Source: Pyropia yezoensis (lineage: Eukaryota > Rhodophyta > Bangiophyceae > Bangiales > Bangiaceae). Taken from it: 64,000 bases of DNA. How positions within the stretch are numbered: the first letter of the stretch is position 1; every line of letters starts with the position of its first letter. Under the pieces are notes generated by a model, which saw only the letters and a list, made by a program, of their open reading frames with translations, ran no database searches and was not told the DNA's origin. The translations under genes were made by a program, and so were the position numbers. Where the stretch lies: assembly GCA_009829735.1 (NCBI GenBank), contig CM020620.1, forward strand, positions 14,071,420-14,135,419, written 5' to 3'. Positions 10,579 to 18,057 of the stretch are shown here, one piece after another.

Positions 10579-12093
10579 TCATTGCGACCGACCTGCAAGC
10601 GGCTGCGAGCTGGGCGCGGTCTGTGACAGTGGTGGCGAATCCCCCAGGGAGCCCTGCGACGCCAGCAGCAGCACGTCGATCCCGTCATACGGGCCATACG
10701 GCCGCGACAGGGGGTAGGCTGACCTGCGCGGTGCTGGCTGGGCTGGCGGCGGCGGTGGCGGCGACGAAGCCGGCGGCGGCGGCGACGGCGGCGGCGGCGA
10801 CGGCGGCGGCGGCGACGGCGGCGGCGGCGACGGCGGCGGCGGCGACGGCGGCGGCGGCGACGGCGGCGGCGGCGACGGCGCCCGCACGGGAGCCGCCGGC
10901 GCCGGTGCAGAGGCGGGTAACGGGTGGCCCCACCCGTCGCACGTGGCGGATGCCGCGGCCACCGCGGCCAGGCGCGCGAGCGTCTCCCGCCGCGACGGGC
11001 GGGTGCTCAGGGCGGCTGGCGATCGCACCGCCGCGGCGCCGCCCAGATAAAAGGACGACCCACCGCCGATGCCGCCACGGGCGCCGCTTGCCATGCTACG
11101 CGCCGGGGTTGAGGCCGGCGCTGGGGCCGGCGCCGCCGCAGACGAAGCACTCGTCGACGGTGGTGGCGGCAGGGCCCGCTCCACCCCTGCCGTCGGCGGC
11201 CCCATCAGCCGCCGCAGCCGCGCCTCCATCGCACTCCCAGGTCGGATGCACGGCGCCGTCGCGGGCGGCACCGCCGACGTGCCAGACCCACCACCGCCGC
11301 CACTGCCGCCGGCTGGTCGGCGGGGCGTGCCGGGTGCCGGCGCCAGCAGCAGCGAAACCGCGTCCACCACGGGCGCCGCCGCCGGTGGCGCCACGGGCGG
11401 GCGGCCACCGCTTGGGGCGGCCAACGCTGCCGCAGGCGCTGCCGACGAGGACGCGGCCACAGCCTCGGCCGCGGCCGCGGCGGCCGCCAAGGCGGCCGCC
11501 CGCGCCGACGCCCCACCCGGTCGGCGGAGCACGCCCCCAGGCCACCCCGCCACGCTGCTGCCGCCTCGGCCACCGCCCGTGCCCCCGGAGGGCCGAGCCG
11601 CCCCCGACATGGCCGCCACCACCGCCGACAGGGCTCCCCCCACTCCCGGTCGAGGCCGCCGCCGCCGCACCGCCCGCCGCGCAGCCGGATGCGCGCCGAT
11701 GCCGCCGCGGTCGGCAACAGGCAGCGGCACGCCCGCCATCAAGCCGGCACCGGCGGCCACGGGAGCGCGGTCGCCCACCGCTGCGGAGCCGGCGACCGCC
11801 CCCCGGCCCCGCCGACGGCGGCCACTGCTGCCGCCGCCAGCAGCGCTGCTGGGTGCGCCGCCAAGTACTACCGCCCTTACCCGGTCAATCGCGCGCGACG
11901 GCGATGACACCGGGGGGGGCTCGGCCATGGCCGGAAGGCAGGCCGGCTCGGCGGGCGTCAAGGTGAGCAGTGCAGCCGAGCCCTCAGCGGGGGCAGTAGA
12001 AGATGGCACACCAGCGTACGGGCGGGGCTTGAGCGGCGGCAACCGCTGGGGCATCCCCGCCATGGGCTGAACGGTCGTCGTTAGACGGGTCAT
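10579..12093 (-). CDS. Low-complexity Ala/Pro/Gly protein with an SPPPP repeat block
   Basis: A minus-strand frame of 504 codons runs from an ATG at 12093 to a stop at 10579; it is also open upstream from a TTG at 12273. The middle is Ala/Gly/Pro/Arg-rich. Near the C-terminus are seven SPPPP pentapeptides (DNA 10773-10880), then Pro-rich sequence and a more ordinary ~50-residue tail (RPYGPYDGIDVLLLASQ). SPPPP is the glycoprotein motif of extensins and algal wall proteins, but no signal peptide is evident here. The opposite strand is also open over much of this interval (10623-11966, 11069-12070). I prefer the minus frame because of the non-repetitive segments at both ends. Function unknown. 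Confidence 0.4.
   Translation of the reverse strand: MTRLTTTVQPMAGMPQRLPPLKPRPYAGVPSSTAPAEGSAALLTLTPAEPACLPAMAEPPPVSSPSRAIDRVRAVVLGGAPSSAAGGGSSGRRRRGRGAVAGSAAVGDRAPVAAGAGLMAGVPLPVADRGGIGAHPAARRAVRRRRPRPGVGGALSAVVAAMSGAARPSGGTGGGRGGSSVAGWPGGVLRRPGGASARAAALAAAAAAAEAVAASSSAAPAAALAAPSGGRPPVAPPAAAPVVDAVSLLLAPAPGTPRRPAGGSGGGGGSGTSAVPPATAPCIRPGSAMEARLRRLMGPPTAGVERALPPPPSTSASSAAAPAPAPASTPARSMASGARGGIGGGSSFYLGGAAAVRSPAALSTRPSRRETLARLAAVAAASATCDGWGHPLPASAPAPAAPVRAPSPPPPSPPPPSPPPPSPPPPSPPPPSPPPPSPPPPASSPPPPPPAQPAPRRSAYPLSRPYGPYDGIDVLLLASQGSLGDSPPLSQTAPSSQPLAGRSQ
10773..10880. repeat. 15-bp tandem repeat, about 7 copies
   Basis: The unit GGCGGCGGCGACGGC is repeated without change. On the minus strand each unit encodes one SPPPP pentapeptide. 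Confidence 0.9.
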
Positions 12094-13780
12094 GGAGTCG
12101 GCTGACGGACGCAGAAACGCCGAAAGAAGGCGGGGGGCAAGGCAACGAGACAGGACGAAACACACGCCAGCGACGTCCAGCGCCGGTCGTACCCGCGAGC
12201 AGCCGCAGCCGCCGCTTCGGACACAAGGGGGGGGGGGGGGGACAGAAACGTTGATCTGCCGTCGCGCCGTCAAAAGGTGATCGGGCGAGGCGCAGCGTCA
12301 CCGGGTCCCGCCACCACCACAACAACCGAACGTCGGAAGCGCCCGCCAAAAGAAGACGAACACAATGCAACGACACGACGCGCTAGCGCGAAGGCGTCTT
12401 ACCGTTGACCACCCGCCCACTCCCCGCCCGCGCGGGTCGCGACCCGCGTACACACACACACAAAGAGCGGCGCTGCACGCGCCCCCCCTCCCGCTGCTCC
12501 TCGGCACCTGCAGCCAGCGGCCAACTCAAGAACCCCCCACACGCTCCACTCAACGTCCAAGCAGCACACCCCCCAATGCACGCCCGCGGTCACAGCCCGT
12601 CGTGGCCCAACCAGCGCCGTCGCTCCTCCCCCCACGCCTCTCCACGCCAAGCTCCTCTCCCTCCCGTCCCACCGCGGGAGTGCAGGGTGGCTCGTCCTAC
12701 AGACAGGGAGGTGCCGCACACTCCCACCGCACCAAAGTCGCCCCGCGCGGAGACGGGACGGTGGTGGTGTTTGCTGGTGCACCGCCACCCCCGTACGCCG
12801 CCGCCCCTGCCGAGGCCTTGGCGCCAGCCGCCGGACGGACTGCCGTTGCGGGTCCACAGGGGTCGAGCGGGCGTGGGCGCGGGCGCGGGGGGGGGGGGGT
12901 GCGGCACGGCCGCAGCGGTAGCCGTCAGCAGTCTAGACCGGGGGGGGGGTGGAACGGGGCGCGGCGTCGTCGGGACGGCCTGATGGTGTCGCGGCCACTA
13001 TGAACGGGGTCGCCGCCACGGCGGCGTGCGCACGTGTGACGAAAGCCAGCGGGATGCACTGGCGTTCGGATGGACGGGGGGGGGGGGGGGGCGGCCGTGC
13101 AGAACGGCGGTGCTGGCATGCCGGAAAACCAATGGCAGGCCGTCTTGCCGTCGGTCTTGACTCAAGCCGTGTGACAAGCGGGGAGGGTCTCATGTGAGGT
13201 CGCCGAGCTATCAATTGAATATAATTTGTTTTGATTGATTGGCTGGCAAGCTTTGCGACCCTTCTCGCAACCCGAGTCCAAGGGGCCCAAACCCACGGGT
13301 GAGCGAAACGTGACCACTCCCACGTCCTTCCGCGTGTCGTTCGACGTTGGCCCGGCCGCTTCTAAGGCCCGCCGCCACCTCTCCAGGACGAGCCCAACTC
13401 GCCAGCCAGCGCACGAACCCAGACTGGCGCGGTCTGGGCCAATGGACAAGCCCTGCTGGTGGTCTACAGTAATCAGGTTCCAACAAGACCTTGGACAGGA
13501 GAGCCAGAGTGAAAACACTCGAGCTCTTTGTGTGCTTCTCACCGAAGAAAAAGACACCTGGCCCGACCATAATTCTCTTGTTCTGTTCGGTTTTGTGACA
13601 CTCAGATTTACTGTATGAAATAAGCTCTTCCAGCTGGCTCAGAGTGAAAATTGTCGTCTCAAAATAGACTTTCATCGCTGACAGTTGTGCCTCGTCACCC
13701 AGCATCCGACTTGATCCCCTCTGTGGTGCTCTCGCGGTGGCGCACAACATACCATCCCGTGCTTGCACGACAGCGTCGCC
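12094..13780. other. Low-complexity stretch without a supported gene
   Basis: Pro/Arg-rich frames overlap on both strands up to 13.2 kb, with G runs at 12228-12241, 12889-12899 and 13077-13091. From 13.2 kb the DNA becomes less GC-rich and resembles an intergenic or promoter region of the downstream thioredoxin-fold gene. I recognise no gene. Confidence 0.4.
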
Positions 13781-13900
13781 GCTGCGACTTACGCCTCGGT
13801 TGACCTCACCGCTGCGTCTTACGCCTCGGTTGACCTCACCGCTGCGTCTTACGCCTCAGTTGACCTCACCGCTGCGTCGTACGCTTCGGTTGACCTTACC
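13781..13900 (+). repeat. 30-bp tandem repeat, four copies, upstream of the thioredoxin-fold gene
   Basis: Four head-to-tail units at 13781-13810, 13811-13840, 13841-13870 and 13871-13900 differ by a few substitutions. Being a multiple of three, the repeat is open on the plus strand and would encode the decapeptide AASYASVDLT per unit. The array ends 174 bp before the gene's ATG, so it may be a 5' UTR or promoter array rather than coding. Confidence 0.9.
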
Positions 13901-14073
13901 GCTGCGCCCATGTCTCCCGGCTCTCCTATAGACCACTGTTGCAACTGGCTTTTCCCGCTCTGTGTGTCTTCAAACTCTGCACAACTCCCCAAACCTGCTT
14001 CCCGCCGGCTGCGCTGTGGGCATCCCCGGAAGGCGCAGCTCCCCCTCCGGCCCCTCTTTCCTCCGACGGCAAG

Positions 14074-15336
14074 ATGAGAGTTTGCAAGCCCCTTCCCCTT
14101 GCTGCCGCGGTCCTGTTCCTCCTGCTCCTGTTCACCCCCCAACTTACCCTCGCCGCGTTCGAGCCGTCCTTCCTCTACGACGACCTTGCCACCCTGTCGA
14201 CGGCCGACACCCCGACGGTGCTGGTGCTGCTTGCGCCGTGGTGCGCGGCCTGCCGGGCAATGGCCCCTATGGTGGCCTCGTTGGGCGCCGCCGCCGCTGC
14301 CGACGGCGCGGCGGTCACCGTTGGGGTGGTGGACACTGACGAGGAACCCGGGGTGGCCCCCAAGTTTGGGGTCACCGCCTTTCCCGCCATCCTCTACTTC
14401 CCGCCAGGCTACTCCTTGGCACGGGGCAAGGCACCCACCGCCCCGCCCCTTTCGTACGCTCCGCGAGAGGGGGATCCACACCCGCGGCCGTCTCCGCCGT
14501 CATGGCCGGTGGCGTATGGGGACCACCGGCAGGCGCCAGTGGTGGCGGCCTGGGTCAACGCTCTTGCCGGCTCGCCCGTCTTGACTGTCGAGGAGGGTCC
14601 GGCCTACGCGGCGTGGCTGGCATCGGCTGGGGGGGTGCTGCCACCCGCGCCGTCTGTGAAGCCTTCATACGCCGCCGATACCCCTGCGTCGGATGATGAA
14701 GGGGATGCCAGCAAGCCGCCCGTATACCTGGATCGGGAGGGCGGCGAGGAGGTGGCGATGGAGCTCACGCCCACCGCAGCGGCGGCGTGGTCGCCTGCCA
14801 CCTTTTGGTCAGCCGTCGCGGGCCACCGCCACGCGCTGGTCTTGTGGGGCGCTGCCGCTGCAGAGACGGGTGTGGCCGATGGGATGGCGTCTGCATTGAT
14901 GGGCAGCGACGCTGCCGCCGGTGACGATGGAGGGTGGATGGTGGGCGTGCTGTCTGCACCTCCGGGGGTGGGGGAGCCCGTGGGGGGGGCGGCGGTGGTA
15001 GACGTGTCCGCCGGCGCGCCGCTTGCCGGCGCGGTCGGTGGCGGTACGGCGGCCGGCGGCGGTACGGTGGCAGGCGGCCTGTGGGGTACCGCCGACGTGG
15101 TGCACTGCCCAGGGTGGGGCTTTGGTGAGCTGTTTGAGTGCATCAACACCTGGTCGGTGCACCGTGCCAAGGCGCAAGTGGCGGCAGAGGTGGGCGACGC
15201 GTCGGGTATTGAAGGAGGGGCAGAGTGGATGGGGGGGGGTGACGTCGGGTCTGGCGCATCGGGGGTCGTGGACGACACGGTAGAGGCGGAGGCCGTGCCT
15301 CTAGGCAGTGTGGATCAGGTCAAACAGGAGCTTTAA
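14074..15336 (+). CDS. ER-targeted thioredoxin-fold (PDI-like) protein with a KQEL tail
   Basis: The product has 420 residues. The chosen ATG at 14074 begins a classical signal peptide (basic MRVCK, then a Leu/Ala/Phe hydrophobic core to about residue 28). A thioredoxin domain follows at about residues 30-130. It has the motif APWCAACRAMAP, where the CAAC active site replaces the CGHC of typical protein disulfide isomerases, and a TAFP cis-proline region. The C-terminal half is Gly/Ala-rich with no clear second redox site. The last four residues are KQEL, a KDEL-type ER-retention signal. Together this indicates a lumenal ER oxidoreductase or chaperone with one redox-active domain. The frame extends upstream to a TTG at 13939, but only the ATG gives the signal peptide. 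The four-copy 30-bp repeat lies just upstream. Confidence 0.8.
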   Translation: MRVCKPLPLAAAVLFLLLLFTPQLTLAAFEPSFLYDDLATLSTADTPTVLVLLAPWCAACRAMAPMVASLGAAAAADGAAVTVGVVDTDEEPGVAPKFGVTAFPAILYFPPGYSLARGKAPTAPPLSYAPREGDPHPRPSPPSWPVAYGDHRQAPVVAAWVNALAGSPVLTVEEGPAYAAWLASAGGVLPPAPSVKPSYAADTPASDDEGDASKPPVYLDREGGEEVAMELTPTAAAAWSPATFWSAVAGHRHALVLWGAAAAETGVADGMASALMGSDAAAGDDGGWMVGVLSAPPGVGEPVGGAAVVDVSAGAPLAGAVGGGTAAGGGTVAGGLWGTADVVHCPGWGFGELFECINTWSVHRAKAQVAAEVGDASGIEGGAEWMGGGDVGSGASGVVDDTVEAEAVPLGSVDQVKQEL

Positions 15337-15529
15337 CGGGTGTGGGGCATCGTGCCTACCACCGTTCGACGGGCTTTGCCAGAGTGATGCGCCTGGTTCT
15401 TGCTTGGGGCGTCCTCTCTCTCTTGACTGCCGCCCGGTCACAGGGTGCTCAGCCATCGGCCACCTGCCGTTGCGCCGTTGGGGCCCCAGCAACACACGAT
15501 TTGCAGCTGGTGCGCCCCCTATCGCGGTA

Positions 15530-16135
15530 GCTAGTCGGTTTGCAATGTCGACAACAGTCCAAAATGTTGACCACACCAGGGTCTCCTGGAGGCCCCCAGG
15601 AGGCAGACTCGTGACCGAAGCATTTTCTTTTCTTTTTGTCTGCTACTTCCAAGTCAAGAACAATAGAAGCACACATGGCCTGGGCATCAGGCCTTTCAAC
15701 GATGGATACACATAGACGTTGTTGTTTTTCTTGTCATGTATCAAGACCTGAGCCTCAACTCTCTTTTTGCTGTGCTTTTTTCTCTGCTACAGAGTGTATC
15801 ATTCTCGGAGACATACGGCACCCTTGTGGCACCAAAGGGGTGGTCGGGCCACACTCAGCAAGAATGATTCGCTTGCAGCGCACCGCAGACCGTGACGGTG
15901 AGCAGATCGGGTGCCCCGATTGGCCTCAAGACGTGGTCGACATTAGTGAGCAGATAACTGACAGTACTTTCGCCTTCTCTCCTCATAGCTCAGAGAGAAC
16001 AAGAGCACTCAGAAAAAAAAAAAAGTCATCTGACTCCCCTCAGTTTCCTCTACAAAGTGGTATGTCTTGCATCTCATGCAGTACACAGAGACCAAGGATC
16101 TCATCGAGAATGGTCGACATTAGATCCAGACTGGC
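15530..16135. mobile_element. MITE C: 606-bp TA-flanked element with pogo-related ends
   Basis: The left end GCTAGTCGGTTTGCAATGTC and the reverse complement of the right end, GCCAGTCTGGATCTAATGTC, are imperfect inverted repeats flanked by TA (15528-15529 and 16136-16137). The right end is nearly the same as the left end of the pogo-like transposon at 58444 (GCCAGTCTGGTTCTAATGTT, continuing GACCATTCTCG in both). No transposase is present, so this is probably a non-autonomous derivative mobilised by that family. An AATGTTGACCA motif occurs near the left end and TGGTCGACATT near 15940. Confidence 0.7.
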
Positions 16136-16798
16136 TACCGGGCGCTCAGTGGCCATCACAAAGATATCTCGGCCACGCGTCGTGGGAAGCCATTGTCCAA
16201 TTGCATTGCATCTGTCGTGGAGATTGGTCTCCGCCGGTGTCGGTGTACTCGCGCCCAAGGCGGGTGGGCTGTGGGCCGTGCAGAGCATATCCATATGATA
16301 CATAGCCTTTCGGCTCCTGTCGCGCTACGAATCTGTCGCATGCGCCAGGCGCTCTTTTGGCAGGGGGGGCCCGTCGGGTCGTCTGCGCGGGCCCGCCACC
16401 GACTCGCTGCGGCGCGCCCAGGCGCTCCCCTCCCCCCCCTCAGCAGCAAGGACAACGCTGCCCAGGAAACACGTTTTCCGCGGGCCCAGCAGAAAACCGC
16501 ATTTGCAGAGCTCTATGCGCGCGCGAGGAGGGATTTTGAAGGTGCAAAACCGGAAGCCTCACACGCCGGCGCACCCCATCATCGTCACCGGCACTCCGTC
16601 CTGCTCTGCCGAGGCGACCACGTCACGCACATACACGCGCGCGTCTGTTGCCTGCCCAACACCCTCCCCCCGTCGTAGCTCTTGACGTTTGCGTCCACTC
16701 CACCTCCCCCCCGCCTTCTACCCCTCGCCCCGCGCTTCCTTCCCACGTGCACCTCTCCTCTGTGCCCGCCCTGTTGGTCTACCTGCTGTGCCACCACG

Positions 16799-17553
16799 AT
16801 GGCGTTTGTCCTTGCGCACGCGCTGGTGACCCGACACGGGCGGCCGCCGTCGTCGCGGCCGCGGCGGCAGTACACCATGGCCGTTCCCCTCTCCCCACGA
16901 GGCGCCGACGGCGGGCTGCCCCGCACCGCCTGGGTGGCCGCCCCGGCCACCGCAGCGACCGCCGCCCGTGCCGCGGCCCGTGTCGGCGCCGGCGGCGTTG
17001 CCGACGGCGGGTGGCGCCGGGCGGCGGCGGCGGCTCCCGCGACGGCAACGGCGCCCGACCGGGACGCGGTGGATGAAGCGGCCCTACGCGCGGCCGACAT
17101 CCAAGAGGCGCTGGCGGACCTCGCCGACCTCCGCAGCCGGGTGCTGAAGGGAGAGGAGCGGCTGGGGAGCCCTGCGACGGTATGTTTAGAGTTCCTGTGG
17201 TCGTGCGTATTTGGAGTTCCTGTGGTCGGGGCGACTTGTGCGTACAATACCTGGGTTCCCCTTCGAGATGCCTTTTTGTCTCCATGGTCTGGTGGCCTCT
17301 TTGGTGTTGGGTGCATGGTCAGGCTATTGGTGCCACCTGCCACGACTGCTTATGATTGCTAACGCCTGTTACTCGGCACGTTTGTGTATGAGGGTCCTCC
17401 CTCCCGACGCCCTGCGGCGGCCCATGAATGACTGGGCCTGTGCGCGCGAGCCCCCCCTTACAGGAGGCTGGTGCCGCTCGACGCCTGCGCGCGATGGACG
17501 CCCTGACCGCATCGCTCGAGGCGGAGCTGGGGTCGCTGGAGTTTGCGCGCTGA
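16799..17553 (+). CDS. Small intron-containing gene, C-terminal helical/coiled-coil protein
   Basis: Exon 1 runs from the ATG at 16799 to 17179 and exon 2 from 17464 to the TGA at 17551-17553. The joined protein has 156 residues and the junction is in phase 0. The N-terminus is rich in Ala, Arg and hydroxylated residues and lacks acids, which suggests an organelle transit peptide (inference). The C-terminal ~65 residues are amphipathic helices rich in Leu/Glu/Ala/Arg (for example DIQEALADLADLRSRVLKG and, after the intron, ALTASLEAELGSLEFAR), consistent with a helical hairpin. I do not recognise a family. The frame stays open 60 codons past the splice donor, but only the spliced version gives this regular helical C-terminus. 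Confidence 0.6.
17180..17463 (+). other. Spliceosomal intron (284 bp)
   Basis: The donor is ACG|GTATGT and the acceptor CCCTTACAG|GAG, with a pyrimidine-rich approach. The intron contains a direct repeat of GAGTTCCTGTGGTCG near its 5' end. Confidence 0.65.
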
Positions 17554-18057
17554 AAAATGACGTCTGGCAAGGATGAGGGGGACTCCTCTGCTCTGTAATA
17601 TTTTTCTTATTCCCTGTTGCATGTTGCTTGACCGCGCGGGCTGTTCTCCATGTATATATACCGTCAGCAACAGCCCTGCACTGTTTGCTTGACATGGTCG
17701 TTCCTTTCTTGTGTTGCTGTGAATCTGCTGTCTACGCCGGTCGGGCGCGAAAGCCCTGTGTTCACAGCGAAATGGCAGAGTGGCTCGCATGGTACGCGCC
17801 CCTCCCGGCACAGCTAATCATTGAGGAGTGCTCCGTTGGGGGGTCCCTTCAGCTGGACAGTTACTCTGCCAGACCGGCCGCCAACCGGCGGGACCAGCGG
17901 CCGCAACAAGGACGAGCACAATCGGCAGCTGGCACTTACGTAGGTCAGGATAATTTAGTCAGCAGGACCAGCGAGGCCCCTTTTGAACAGGACCCCGCGC
18001 ACTAAATTAGTGAGTCCCTCCCCCTCCCGCCCGCCAGCAATACCGACAATGCGGCCT
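17554..18057. other. Intergenic stretch between convergent genes
   Basis: It lies between the stop of the small plus-strand gene and the stop of the minus-strand kinase and probably holds both 3' UTRs. A TATATATA run occurs at about 17651-17660. No gene was seen. Confidence 0.5.

Noticed and set aside
10623..12070. Long plus-strand frames opposite the SPPPP protein
   Set aside because: Ala/Pro/Arg/Thr compositional sequence with (AATAAA)-type repeats from the same 15-bp array. The minus frame has better ordinary segments, but the choice is not certain.
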